From NCBI GenBank assembly GCA_032027205.1, contig JAVSMN010000001.1, positions 2,545,418 to 2,609,417 on the forward strand: a stretch of 64,000 bases of DNA, in the 5' to 3' direction. Source of the stretch: Zeimonas sp032027205. Lineage in GTDB: Bacteria > Pseudomonadota > Gammaproteobacteria > Burkholderiales > Burkholderiaceae_E. A program made the translations under genes and the position numbers. Below the pieces are notes generated by a model, which was not told the origin of the DNA, did not search any database, and saw nothing but the letters and a program-made list of their open reading frames with translations. Below are positions 35,195-43,814 of this stretch, piece by piece; the stretch's first letter is position 1; the number at the start of each line of letters is the position of its first letter.

Positions 35195-36295
35195 ATGTTC
35201 ACCGCGGCCGACCACGAGTTCATGCTGCACGCGCTTCGGCTCGCTGCGCAGGGAATGAACACCTGCACGCCGAATCCGCGCGTCGGTTGCGTGATCGTGC
35301 ACGAGCACAAGGTCGTGGGGGAGGGCTGGCACCGGCGCCGCGGCGAGGCTCATGCGGAAGTGCTGGCGCTGGCCGAAGCCGGCGCGCGCGCGCACGGCGC
35401 CACCGCCTACGTGACGCTCGAGCCGTGCAATCATCACGGCAGCACGCCGCCGTGCGTCGACGCGCTGATCGAGGCGCGGGTCGGACGTGTGGTCGCCGCG
35501 ATGGAAGATCCGAATCCGGCGGTGAACGGGCAGGGGCTCGAACGGCTGCGCGCCGCCGACATCGACGTACGATGCGGACTGCTGGCCCAGGAGGCGCGCG
35601 AGCTGAACATCGGCTTCGTCTCGCGAATGACGCGCGGGCGCCCGTGGGTACGCATGAAGGTCGCGGCGAGCCTGGACGGACGCAGCGCGCTGCCCGACGG
35701 GCGCAGCCAGTGGATCACCGGCGAGCCGGCGCGCGTCGACGGCCACGCGTGGCGCGCGCGCGCCTGTGCGGTGCTCACCGGCATCGGCACGGTGCGCGAC
35801 GACAACCCGCAGATGAACGTGCGGCACGTGCGCACGTCGCGCCAGCCGCTGCGCGTGCTCGTCGATTCGCGCCTCGAGGTCAACGTTGCCGCGCGCATCG
35901 TCGAGGGCGGCAACACGCTGGTGGTCTGCGCGCTCGATCCGGCGCAGCGCGTCGAGAAGACGAGCGCGCTCGCCGAGCTCGGCTGCGAGGTCGTCACGCT
36001 CGCCGGGCCCGACGGCAAGGTCGATCTGGCCGCGCTGCTCGCGGAGCTCGCGCGGCGCGGAATCAACGAATTGCACGTCGAGGCGGGCTCGAAGCTCAAC
36101 GGCTCGCTGCTGCGCGCGGACTGCGTCGATGAACTGCTGCTGTACGTCGCGCCGATGCTGCTCGGCGATGCCGTCCCGCTGGCCACGCTGCCCGCTGCCG
36201 AGGCGATCGATCGCGGAGTCGCGCTGCGCTTCCAGTCGATAGAGCGCATCGGAGACGATCTGCGGATAATCGCGCGCCGAACCGACAGGATCTGA
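35195..36295 (+). CDS. ribD: Bifunctional riboflavin deaminase/reductase RibD
   Basis: A 366-residue bifunctional enzyme: the N-terminal zinc deaminase (HAEVLAL, then EPCNHHGSTPPC) and the C-terminal reductase (residues about 150-360, SLDGRSALPDGRSQWITG) catalyse the second and third steps of riboflavin synthesis. ATG 35195 is preferred; ATG 35186 also exists, and AGGAGA at 35178-35183 lies 2 or 11 bases away, so the choice is open. First gene of ribD-ribE-ribBA-ribH-nusB. Confidence 0.95.
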   Translation: MFTAADHEFMLHALRLAAQGMNTCTPNPRVGCVIVHEHKVVGEGWHRRRGEAHAEVLALAEAGARAHGATAYVTLEPCNHHGSTPPCVDALIEARVGRVVAAMEDPNPAVNGQGLERLRAADIDVRCGLLAQEARELNIGFVSRMTRGRPWVRMKVAASLDGRSALPDGRSQWITGEPARVDGHAWRARACAVLTGIGTVRDDNPQMNVRHVRTSRQPLRVLVDSRLEVNVAARIVEGGNTLVVCALDPAQRVEKTSALAELGCEVVTLAGPDGKVDLAALLAELARRGINELHVEAGSKLNGSLLRADCVDELLLYVAPMLLGDAVPLATLPAAEAIDRGVALRFQSIERIGDDLRIIARRTDRI

Positions 36296-36300
36296 AAGCC

Positions 36301-36918
36301 ATGTTCACGGGAATCGTCGCGGCCGTCGGCCGCATCGAGAAAATCGAATCGCTCGGCGAGCAGGCTGGTATTCGCATTGCGGTGGACGCGGGCGCACTCG
36401 ATCTGAGCGACGTCCGCCCCGGCGACTCGATCGCCATCCAGGGCGCCTGCATGACGGTAGTGGGTATCGACGGACGCCGCTTCGCCGTCGATGTTTCCGC
36501 CGAAAGCCTGTCGAAGACGGCGGGGCTGGATGCACCCGGCGAGGTGAATCTCGAGAAGGCGCTCACGCTCGCCGACCGACTGGGCGGTCACCTTGTTTCC
36601 GGACACGTGGATGGCATCGGCGAAGTCGTCTCCTTCGAGCCGGTCGGCGAGTCCTGGCGGCTCGTCGTGCACGCCGAAGATGCGCTCGGCAAGTATCTCG
36701 CGTACAAGGGTTCGATCACCGTGAACGGCGTCAGCCTGACGGTCAATCGCGTCGTCGATACCGAAGCGGGCAGCGAGTTCGAGATCAATCTGGTGCCGCA
36801 CACGCTGCAGGTCACCACGCTGCGTTCGCTGCACGCCGGCACGCGCGTGAACCTCGAAGTCGACCTGATCGCGCGCTACGTCGAGCGCATGCTCGCCACC
36901 GGTAGAATCACCCGATGA
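36301..36918 (+). CDS. ribE: Riboflavin synthase
   Basis: A 205-residue riboflavin synthase with two lumazine-binding repeats; MFTGIVAAVGRIEKI opens the first and GGHLVSGHVDGIGEV the second. It dismutates two 6,7-dimethyl-8-ribityllumazines to riboflavin. Five bases separate it from ribD, and ATGA joins it to ribBA. No FMN riboswitch is visible before ribD. Confidence 0.96.
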   Translation: MFTGIVAAVGRIEKIESLGEQAGIRIAVDAGALDLSDVRPGDSIAIQGACMTVVGIDGRRFAVDVSAESLSKTAGLDAPGEVNLEKALTLADRLGGHLVSGHVDGIGEVVSFEPVGESWRLVVHAEDALGKYLAYKGSITVNGVSLTVNRVVDTEAGSEFEINLVPHTLQVTTLRSLHAGTRVNLEVDLIARYVERMLATGRITR

Positions 36919-38036
36919 GCCTGTCCAGCACTCCCGAAATCATCGCCGAGATCGCCGCCGGCAGGATGGTGATCCTCGTCGACGAGGAAGACCGCGAGAA
37001 CGAAGGCGACCTCGTCCTCGCCGCCGATTGCGTCACGCCCGAGGCGATCAACTTCATGGCGCGCTACGGCCGCGGGCTGATCTGCCTGACGCTCACCGAG
37101 GAGCACTGTCGCCAGCTGCGGCTGCCGCGCATGGTCGAGAACAACGGCGCGCGCCACGGCACGAACTTCACCGTTTCGATCGAGGCGGCCGAAGGCGTCA
37201 CTACCGGAATCTCGGCGGCCGATCGTTCGCGCACCGTGCAAGCGGCGGTCGCGAAAGACGCGCGGCCCGAAGACGTCGTCCAGCCAGGCCACATCTTTCC
37301 GCTGATGGCGCAACCGGGCGGCGTGCTGATGCGCGCCGGGCATACGGAGGCCGGCTGCGATTTCGCGCGGCTCGCCGGGCGCACGCCTGCGGCCGTCATC
37401 TGCGAGATCCTGCGCGACGACGGATCGATGGCCCGGCTGCCCGACCTCATCGAGTTCGCCGCGGCGCACGGACTGAAGATCGGCACCATTGCCGACCTGA
37501 TTCAGTACCGCAGCGCGCACGAGAGCCTGATCGAGCGCGTCGCGCAACGCCCGATCGACTCGCGCTGGGGGCCGTTGACGCTCGTCGCCTATCGCGACCA
37601 GGTCGCCCGCTCGGCGCATCTGGCGCTCGTGCACGGCGAGATCGACCGCGAGCGTGAAACGCTGGTTCGCGTGCACGAGCCGCTGTCGCTGATCGACCTG
37701 CTCGACGCCGGCACGAAGCTTCATTCGTGGCCGCTCGACCGCGCGATGGAGCGCATCGTCGCGCAGCGGGGCGGCGTCGCGGTATTGTTGAACTGCACGC
37801 AGTCGGCCGATGCATTGTTCGATGAACTCGAAGCGCTCGACGAGGGTGCGGCGCGCGCCAATGCGCGTCGCAGGAGCGGCAAGCTAGATCTGCGCACCTA
37901 TGGAATCGGCGCGCAGATCCTGAAGGATCTCGGCGTCGGCCGCATGCGCCTGCTTTCGCAGCCGCGCAAGATGCCGAGCATGACGGGCTACGAGCTCGAG
38001 GTGGTCGGTTTCGAATCGATGGAAGAGGAGCGATGA
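36915..38036 (+). CDS. ribBA: DHBP synthase with GTP cyclohydrolase II-like domain (RibBA)
   Basis: A 373-residue fusion. Residues 1-205 are 3,4-dihydroxy-2-butanone-4-phosphate synthase (DEEDRENEGDLVLAAD, HTEAGCDFARLAG). Residues 210-373 are a GTP cyclohydrolase II-like domain, but the zinc cysteines and the GExH motif expected there are not seen (the region reads RSAHLALVHGEI). The second domain is therefore probably inactive, as in many proteobacterial RibB-RibA hybrids, and a separate ribA should exist elsewhere. Confidence 0.93.
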   Translation: MSLSSTPEIIAEIAAGRMVILVDEEDRENEGDLVLAADCVTPEAINFMARYGRGLICLTLTEEHCRQLRLPRMVENNGARHGTNFTVSIEAAEGVTTGISAADRSRTVQAAVAKDARPEDVVQPGHIFPLMAQPGGVLMRAGHTEAGCDFARLAGRTPAAVICEILRDDGSMARLPDLIEFAAAHGLKIGTIADLIQYRSAHESLIERVAQRPIDSRWGPLTLVAYRDQVARSAHLALVHGEIDRERETLVRVHEPLSLIDLLDAGTKLHSWPLDRAMERIVAQRGGVAVLLNCTQSADALFDELEALDEGAARANARRRSGKLDLRTYGIGAQILKDLGVGRMRLLSQPRKMPSMTGYELEVVGFESMEEER

Positions 38037-38659
38037 CCATGGAAATCGAGGTATTCCAGTCCGATCTCGACGGCAGCGGGCTGCGCATCGGAGTCGTCCA
38101 GTCGCGCTTCAACGAACCGGTGGCCGAGGTCCTGCGCAACGCCTGCCTGGACGAGCTCGTCTCGCTCGGCGTCGCTGTCGAAGACATCTTCGTGTGCACC
38201 GTGCCGGGCGCACTCGAGGTGCCGGTCGCGCTGCAGCAACTCGCGGCCGCCGGCGAATTCGATGCGCTCATCGCCGTCGGTGCCGTGATTCGCGGCGACA
38301 CCTATCACTTCGAGGTCGTCTCCAACGAAAGCGCGGCGGGCATCGCGCGCGTCGCGCTGGACTTCAATCTGCCGGTGGCCAATGCGGTGCTCACCACCGA
38401 CACCGACGAGCAGGCGCAGGCGCGGGCAGAAGGCAAGGGCGCAGAGGCTGCGCGCGTTGCGATCGAGATGGCGAATCTCGCTTCGTCGTTGTCGGCGCTT
38501 GGCGGCGACGACGATGAGGATGACGAGGACGATTACGACGACGATGATGATGATGACGACGACGAGGACGACGAGGAGGACGACGACGAGGAGCTCCAGG
38601 TAGGCGAAGAGGACGACGACGACGAGCCCGCCCGGCCGAGTCGGAGTCGTCGCGAATGA
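38033..38659 (+). CDS. ribH: 6,7-dimethyl-8-ribityllumazine synthase with acidic tail
   Basis: The first 157 residues are a complete lumazine synthase: SRFNEPVAEVL, CTVPGALEVPVALQ, and catalytic His92 in GDTYHFEVVSNES. It condenses the RibB product with the RibD product, usually in a 60-mer or decamer shell. Residues 158-197 are almost only Asp and Glu, ending in a short basic PSRSRRE. Such a tail is absent from ordinary RibH of about 155-165 residues. ATGA overlaps join it to ribBA and nusB. Confidence 0.95.
   Translation: MTMEIEVFQSDLDGSGLRIGVVQSRFNEPVAEVLRNACLDELVSLGVAVEDIFVCTVPGALEVPVALQQLAAAGEFDALIAVGAVIRGDTYHFEVVSNESAAGIARVALDFNLPVANAVLTTDTDEQAQARAEGKGAEAARVAIEMANLASSLSALGGDDDEDDEDDYDDDDDDDDDEDDEEDDDEELQVGEEDDDDEPARPSRSRRE
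38507..38623 (+). repeat. GAC/GAT/GAG codon tract encoding the RibH acidic tail
   Basis: About 39 codons, nearly all GAC, GAT or GAG, form a trinucleotide-repeat-like tract in frame at the 3' end of ribH. The mix of codons shows it is not a pure microsatellite, so the acidic sequence is probably selected at the protein level. Confidence 0.85.
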
Positions 38660-39171
38660 CCGAACCGGGAAAGTCGCCTCGACGCGAAGCGGCGTCGAGC
38701 GCGGCCTCCGGATCGAACCGCAGGACTTCCGGCGGTACGCCGCCGAAGAGTGCCCGTCGCCGCGCGCGCGAGCTCGCGCTGCAGGGCCTGTATCAGTGGC
38801 TGCTCGCGCGCGAGGACGCCGGTGCGATCCACGCGCATCTCACCGAAACGCCGGGCTTCGAGAAGGCCGACCACGAGCATCTCGACGCGCTGCTGCACGG
38901 ATCGATCCGCGCGGCCGGCGAGCTCGATGCGCAGATCGAACCTCACCTCGATCGCCGCATCGGCGAGCTCAGCCCGGTCGAGCACGCGGTGCTGATGCTC
39001 GCCACCTTCGAGCTGCTTCGCATGCCGGAGATTCCGTATCGCGTCGTGCTGAACGAAGCGGTCGAGATCGCCAAGAGCTACGGCGGCTCCGACGGCTTCA
39101 AGTACGTCAACGCGGTGCTCGACCGCGTCGCCGCGCGCCTGCGGCCGCTCGAGTTCCCGCAGGCGGGCTGA
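38656..39171 (+). CDS. nusB: Transcription antitermination factor NusB
   Basis: A 171-residue NusB; residues about 30-165 form the all-helical RNA-binding domain, with ARELALQGLYQWLL, YRVVLNEAVEIAKSYGG and KYVNAVLDRVA as signatures. The first 30 residues are a Ser/Arg-rich extension. With NusE it binds boxA of rRNA operons. Coupled to ribH by ATGA, as in many proteobacteria. Confidence 0.95.
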   Translation: MTEPGKSPRREAASSAASGSNRRTSGGTPPKSARRRARELALQGLYQWLLAREDAGAIHAHLTETPGFEKADHEHLDALLHGSIRAAGELDAQIEPHLDRRIGELSPVEHAVLMLATFELLRMPEIPYRVVLNEAVEIAKSYGGSDGFKYVNAVLDRVAARLRPLEFPQAG

Positions 39172-39175
39172 GCCG

Positions 39176-40129
39176 ATGCCCGGCGAGTTCGAAGTCATCC
39201 GTCGGTTCTTCGATCGCGGTCCTGCGCGCGACGCGCGACTGGGCGTGGGCGACGATTGCGCATTGCTCGCGCCGCTCGATCCGCACGCCGTGTTCGCGAT
39301 CTCCACCGACCTGCTTCTCGAGGGCCGTCACTTCTTCGTCGGTGCCGACCCCGCGTCGCTCGGCCACAAGTCGCTGGCAGTGAACCTCTCCGATCTCGCG
39401 GCGATGGGCGCGCGTCCGCGCGCGTTCACGCTGGCGATCGGCCTGCCCGAGGTCGACGAGCCGTGGCTCGGCGCCTTCTGCGAAGGCCTCTTCGCGCTGG
39501 CCGATCGCCACGGCTGCGAACTCGTCGGCGGCGACACGACACGCGGGCCGCGGACGATCTGCATCACGGTCTTCGGCGAGGTGCCCGAGAGTGCAGCGCT
39601 GCGCCGCGACGGCGCGCAGCCCGACGACGATCTCTGGGTCTCGGGCGCCGTGGGCGCCGCGGCCCTGGCAGTACGGGAGCGCAACGCGGGACGTCCGCTC
39701 GCGCGCGAGGACGAAGCGTCGATCCGCCTCGATCGTCCCGAGCCGCGCATCGAACTCGGGCTCGCGCTGCGCCATCTGGCGAGATCGGCGATCGACCTGT
39801 CCGACGGACTGCTCGGCGATCTCGGCCACATCGTCGAACGCTCGCGCGTCGGCGCGGAGATCGACTGGCCGGCAGTGCCGGTCGATGCCCGATTGCAGTC
39901 GCTGAACGAAGAAGAGCGCCTTCGCCTGGCCTTGTCCGGCGGCGACGACTACGAACTGCTGTTCAGCGCCGCGCCCGAGAACCGGACGGCGATCGCCGCC
40001 GTCGGCGCGCGGCTGGGGCTGCCGCTGGCGCGCATCGGCCGCGTCGTCTGCGGATCGGCGATCCGCGTGCGCGATGCGCGCGGGCGCGCCCTGCCCGTCG
40101 AAATCCGTGGATTCGACCACTTCGCATGA
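39176..40129 (+). CDS. thiL: Thiamine-monophosphate kinase
   Basis: A 317-residue PurM-fold kinase that makes thiamine pyrophosphate from thiamine phosphate. GVGDDCALL, STDLLLEGRHFF, NLSDLAAMGARP and AIDLSDGLLGDL are the ATP/Mg sites. It continues the rib-nus-thi-pgp order usual for the lineage. Its substrate is made by ThiE, encoded at 52.7 kb. Confidence 0.96.
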   Translation: MPGEFEVIRRFFDRGPARDARLGVGDDCALLAPLDPHAVFAISTDLLLEGRHFFVGADPASLGHKSLAVNLSDLAAMGARPRAFTLAIGLPEVDEPWLGAFCEGLFALADRHGCELVGGDTTRGPRTICITVFGEVPESAALRRDGAQPDDDLWVSGAVGAAALAVRERNAGRPLAREDEASIRLDRPEPRIELGLALRHLARSAIDLSDGLLGDLGHIVERSRVGAEIDWPAVPVDARLQSLNEEERLRLALSGGDDYELLFSAAPENRTAIAAVGARLGLPLARIGRVVCGSAIRVRDARGRALPVEIRGFDHFA

Positions 40130-40172
40130 GCGTGCGCCGGCGCGCATTCCGGTGCGGGCCGACTCGCGCTTC

Positions 40173-40622
40173 ATGCGCGTGCGGTTGTCGCGCTGGATCG
40201 CGATGGGCTTCGGCAGCGGACTGTCGCCCCTTGCGCCCGGCACGGTCGGCACCTTGTGGGCGTGGCTCGCCTTCGCCGTGCTCGAGCGCTGGATCGCGCC
40301 GGTCGGCTGGGCGGTGCTCGTCGTCGGCGGATTCGCGCTCGGCGTCTGGGCCTGCACGCGCACCTCGCGCGATCTCGGCGTACCCGATCACGGCGCGATC
40401 GTCTGGGACGAGATCGTCGCGTTCTGGCTCGTGTTGCTCTTCGTGCCGTCGGGCTTCGGCGACCGCCTCGGCGCGTTCGTCGTCTTCCGCTTCTTCGACA
40501 TCGTCAAGCCGCCGCCGATCCGGCACTTCGAGCGCACCCTGAAGGACGGCCTCGGTATCATGTTCGACGACGTGCTCGCGGCCTTCTACACGCTGCTGTT
40601 GTTCGCGCTCTGGTATCGCTGA
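40173..40622 (+). CDS. pgpA: Phosphatidylglycerophosphatase A
   Basis: A membrane phosphatase that makes phosphatidylglycerol. MGFGSGLSPLAPGTVGTLWAW, the VWDEIVAFWLVL segment and RFFDIVKPPPIR are the PgpA signatures; three or four hydrophobic helices are visible. ATG 40173 is used; an in-frame GTG at 40152 or an ATG at 40074 inside thiL are alternatives, none with a clear ribosome site. Confidence 0.92.
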   Translation: MRVRLSRWIAMGFGSGLSPLAPGTVGTLWAWLAFAVLERWIAPVGWAVLVVGGFALGVWACTRTSRDLGVPDHGAIVWDEIVAFWLVLLFVPSGFGDRLGAFVVFRFFDIVKPPPIRHFERTLKDGLGIMFDDVLAAFYTLLLFALWYR

Positions 40623-40632
40623 GCGCATCGCA

Positions 40633-41184
40633 ATGAATCCCGATACACCGAATGCCGTGCCGGAAGCGGCCCGACGTTGGACCGACGTCGTCGAAGCCGC
40701 CGTCGCGCTCGGGCGCGCGCTCGAGGCGCGCGGCTGGATGATCGCCACCGCGGAGTCGTGCACCGGCGGCTCGATCGCGCGCGCGCTCACCGAGATCGGC
40801 GGCTCGAGCGCCTGGTTCGAGCGCGGCTTCGTCACCTATACCGACGCGTCGAAGCTCGACCTGCTCGAAGTGCCCGCCGAGGTCCTCGCGTCGTGCGGTG
40901 CGGTCAGCGAGGCGGTGGCGGCGCGCATGGCCGAAGGCGCGTTGAAGCGCAGTCGCGCGCAGTTCGCGTTGTCGGTCACCGGAATCGCCGGACCGGGCGG
41001 CGCCACGCCCGACAAGCCGGTGGGCACCGTCTGCTTCGGCTGGGCGTCGATCGGCGAGGCGCCGCGCACGGCCACGATGCATTTCGCCGGCGACCGCGCG
41101 GCGGTTCGCGACGGCTCGGCGCTGCATGCGTTGCGCGGCGCTCTCGAACGCCTGGCAGACGAGCGGCCTACGACGCCAAGCTGA
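40633..41184 (+). CDS. pncC: CinA C-terminal domain protein, nicotinamide-nucleotide amidohydrolase
   Basis: A 183-residue stand-alone CinA C-terminal (PncC) domain that converts NMN to nicotinate mononucleotide. TAESCTGGSIARALTEIGGSS and VTGIAGPGGATPDKPVGTVC are the active-site blocks. It lies immediately before recA, the common order; its stop codon is inside the recA SOS box. Confidence 0.94.
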   Translation: MNPDTPNAVPEAARRWTDVVEAAVALGRALEARGWMIATAESCTGGSIARALTEIGGSSAWFERGFVTYTDASKLDLLEVPAEVLASCGAVSEAVAARMAEGALKRSRAQFALSVTGIAGPGGATPDKPVGTVCFGWASIGEAPRTATMHFAGDRAAVRDGSALHALRGALERLADERPTTPS

Positions 41185-41213
41185 TTGTTTATACAGTAGT
41201 TTCATGCCATACT
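41181..41213 (+). promoter_or_regulatory. recA promoter with LexA (SOS) box
   Basis: CTGATTGTTTATACAG (41181-41196) fits the LexA consensus CTGT-N8-ACAG with one mismatch. It overlaps a -35 TTGTTT (41185-41190), followed after 17 bases by CATACT (41208-41213). LexA binding would block the promoter. The box also covers the stop codon of pncC. Confidence 0.8.
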
Positions 41214-41250
41214 CCGGACCGTTCTCACCGCTCCCGGACGAGGCCCGCAG

Positions 41251-42309
41251 ATGGAAAAAGTAATCGAGATGAACGACGCAAAATCCCGTACCGAGCGCGC
41301 GAAGGCCTTGTCCGCGGCGCTGGCGCAGATCGAAAAGCAGTTCGGCAAGGGCTCGGTGATGAAGTTCTCCGATGCCGACGTCTCGCGCGACATCCAGGTT
41401 GTCTCCACCGGCTCGCTCGGCCTCGACATCGCGCTGGGCGTCGGCGGCCTGCCGCGCGGGCGTGTCATCGAGATCTACGGGCCCGAGTCGTCGGGCAAGA
41501 CCACGCTCACGCTGCAGGTCATCGCCGAAATGCAGAAGCTCGGCGGCACCTGCGCGTTCATCGATGCCGAACACGCGCTCGACGTGCAGTACGCCTCGCG
41601 CCTCGGCGTCGATCTCGACGAGCTGCTCATCTCGCAGCCCGACACCGGCGAGCAGGCGCTCGAGATCACCGATGCGCTCGTGCGTTCGGGCTCGGTCGAC
41701 CTCATCGTCATCGACTCGGTTGCCGCGCTCACGCCGAAGGCGGAAATCGAGGGCGAGATGGGCGATTCGCTGCCCGGCCTGCAGGCGCGCCTGATGTCCC
41801 AGGCGCTGCGCAAGCTCACCGGCACCATCAATCGAACGAACACCACCGTCATCTTCATCAACCAGATCCGCATGAAGATCGGCGTGATGTTCGGTAACCC
41901 CGAAACCACCACCGGCGGTAATGCGCTGAAGTTCTATGCGTCGGTGCGCCTCGACATCCGCCGCACCGGCTCCATCAAGAAGGGCGACGAAGTCATCGGC
42001 AGCGAAACGCGCGTGAAGGTCGTCAAGAACAAGGTCGCTCCGCCGTTCAAGACTGCCGAGTTCGACATCCTCTACGGCGAAGGCACGTCGCGCCAGGGCG
42101 AGATCCTCGACCTTGGCGCTGCTTCCAGCATCGTCGACAAGAGCGGCGCCTGGTACAGCTACGCCGGCAACCGCATCGGCCAGGGTAAGGACAACGCGCG
42201 CGAATACCTGCGCGAGAACCCCGAACTCGCACTCGAAATCGAGAACAAGGTGCGCGCGCACTTCGGCGTGTCGCCGCGCGGCGCAGCGGCGGAAGAGGCG
42301 GCGGCGTAG
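41251..42309 (+). CDS. recA: Recombinase RecA
   Basis: A 352-residue RecA, the strand-exchange ATPase and LexA coprotease. Walker A GPESSGKTTL and the L1/L2 loops (EGEMGDSLPGLQARLMSQALR starts L1; GNPETTTGGNALKFYASVRLD is L2) are intact. Length is normal for the family. recX follows 46 bases later. Confidence 0.99.
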   Translation: MEKVIEMNDAKSRTERAKALSAALAQIEKQFGKGSVMKFSDADVSRDIQVVSTGSLGLDIALGVGGLPRGRVIEIYGPESSGKTTLTLQVIAEMQKLGGTCAFIDAEHALDVQYASRLGVDLDELLISQPDTGEQALEITDALVRSGSVDLIVIDSVAALTPKAEIEGEMGDSLPGLQARLMSQALRKLTGTINRTNTTVIFINQIRMKIGVMFGNPETTTGGNALKFYASVRLDIRRTGSIKKGDEVIGSETRVKVVKNKVAPPFKTAEFDILYGEGTSRQGEILDLGAASSIVDKSGAWYSYAGNRIGQGKDNAREYLRENPELALEIENKVRAHFGVSPRGAAAEEAAA

Positions 42310-42355
42310 CGGCGTTTTGCAGCGCGCCCGCCGTCACCTCCGGCGGCCCGGCACG

Positions 42356-42817
42356 ATGTCTCGTTCGCGCGCAGAGCCGACGCTGAAGGCGCGCGCGTTG
42401 CGTGCTCTCGCGCGGCGCGAGCACAGTCGAGCCGAGCTCGAGCGCAAGCTCGCGCCGCATGCGGAGAGCCCGGAGCAACTGCACGCGCTGCTCGATCGGC
42501 TCATGGAAACAGGGCTGCTGTCGAACGAGCGCTTCGCGCAGTCAGTCGTGCACCGGCGCGCTTCCACGCGAGGCGTTGCCGTGGTTCGGCACGAATTGCG
42601 CGCGCATGGGCTGAGCGACGAAGCGGTTGCCGAGCACGTCGCCACGCTGCAGCACACCGAGTTCGAGCGCGCGCGCGCGTTGTGGCTGCGGCGCTTCGGA
42701 TCCGCGCCTCGATCTCTCGCCGAGCGAGCGAAGCAGATGCGTTTCATGCTGGCCCGTGGATTTTCGGCCGATGTGGTCGGCCGGATCGTCGGAGGACGAG
42801 CAGCCGAGCTTGATTGA
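42356..42817 (+). CDS. recX: Regulatory protein RecX
   Basis: A 153-residue RecX made of three helical repeats (ALRALARREHSRAELERKL; LLSNERFAQSVVHRRAST; AKQMRFMLARGFSADVVGRI). It binds RecA filaments and limits their extension. Probably cotranscribed with recA under SOS control. Confidence 0.93.
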   Translation: MSRSRAEPTLKARALRALARREHSRAELERKLAPHAESPEQLHALLDRLMETGLLSNERFAQSVVHRRASTRGVAVVRHELRAHGLSDEAVAEHVATLQHTEFERARALWLRRFGSAPRSLAERAKQMRFMLARGFSADVVGRIVGGRAAELD

Positions 42818-42988
42818 GCGGTTGCGCAAAAGGCTTGGTCTCGATGCCAACTGCGCTGCTCTCCCGCGCTCGGATCTGGCATGCGCAGAGCCGAGGTGGC
42901 GCAGCGCGGCGCCGAGGCGGGAACGCGCTGCCCCGCATCCGGCAGAGCGTCGATCGCGTCGGGACACTGCTGCGCCGGACGCACCGCC

Positions 42989-43016
42989 TTCGAGTACCTC
43001 CGCCCCGTGCTAGACT
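42989..43016 (+). promoter_or_regulatory. Possible promoter before the DUF2889 gene
   Basis: TTCGAG (42989-42994), 16-base spacer, TAGACT (43011-43016) in the recX-DUF2889 gap. The rest of the 277-base gap shows no other feature. Confidence 0.35.
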
Positions 43017-43094
43017 CCAAGGCTTTCCCACCCTCGCCGACCACCGCCGCCGACCCCCCGGCGCACGCGCTTCGCTCGCGCCACTTCTTCGAGC

Positions 43095-43814
43095 ATGCCG
43101 CTTCCCCCTGTCGAGTATCCGCGTACGCCGATGCACACCCGAACGGTGCGGGTCGACGCTTACCGTCGCGACGACGGGCACTGGGATCTGGAAGCCGAGT
43201 TGGTCGACGTCAAGCCGCACGACGTGCCGCTGCAAAGCGGCGTCCGCAAGGGCGGCGACGCGATGCACGAAATGCGCTTGCGCGTCACGGTGGACGCAGA
43301 TTTCAACGTCGTCGACGCGATCGCCGTCTCCGATTCCGTTCCCTACCCCGGCTATTGCGAGGCAATCGTCGGCGATTACGGCAAGCTCGTCGGCTTGAAC
43401 CTGGTCCGCGGCTTTCGTGCCGGACTGCGCGAGCGCCTTGGCGAGCGGGACGGCTGCACGCATCTCACCGAGCTCGCGCAATCGCTGCCTACCGCCGCCG
43501 TCCAGGCCTTTGCGGGAGACCGGCGGCGCCAGCAGGAAATGGAGCATCAGGCCAACGGGCACGGCCGGCGCCCGTTTCAGATCGACCGCTGTCATGCGCT
43601 GCGCAGCGACGGCGCTGCGGTGAAGCTTTACTACCCGGCCTGGTTCCGCAACGAGGCGCGCGAGCACGCTGCCGACGCCCGCCCGAACGACGCTCGTCCG
43701 CAGGACGCCCGCTCGAGCGACGCTCGCCCGCACGACGCACGCGCAAGCGACGCACGCGCAGCCACGACCCCCGCCCCAGCCGATTCCGCAGCATCCAGAG
43801 AGGAACAATCGTGA
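43095..43814 (+). CDS. DUF2889 domain-containing protein
   Basis: A 239-residue protein of unknown function. Residues about 5-185 are the DUF2889 domain (TRTVRVDAYRRDDGHWDLEAEL, then PYPGYCEAIVGDYGKLVGLNL and the Cys/Thr block RDGCTHLTELAQSLPTAAVQ). Residues 194-223 are six pentapeptide repeats DARxx. The position between recX and sucC is conserved in Burkholderiales. It ends with the sucC GTG start inside its stop region (GTGA). Confidence 0.85.
   Translation: MPLPPVEYPRTPMHTRTVRVDAYRRDDGHWDLEAELVDVKPHDVPLQSGVRKGGDAMHEMRLRVTVDADFNVVDAIAVSDSVPYPGYCEAIVGDYGKLVGLNLVRGFRAGLRERLGERDGCTHLTELAQSLPTAAVQAFAGDRRRQQEMEHQANGHGRRPFQIDRCHALRSDGAAVKLYYPAWFRNEAREHAADARPNDARPQDARSSDARPHDARASDARAATTPAPADSAASREEQS
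43674..43763 (+). repeat. Six tandem 15-bp repeats encoding DARxx pentapeptides
   Basis: Six in-frame 15-bp units (GACGCNCGC...) give DARPN, DARPQ, DARSS, DARPH, DARAS, DARAA at the C-terminus of the DUF2889 protein. The units are diverged by about 2-6 bases from each other. Confidence 0.88.
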
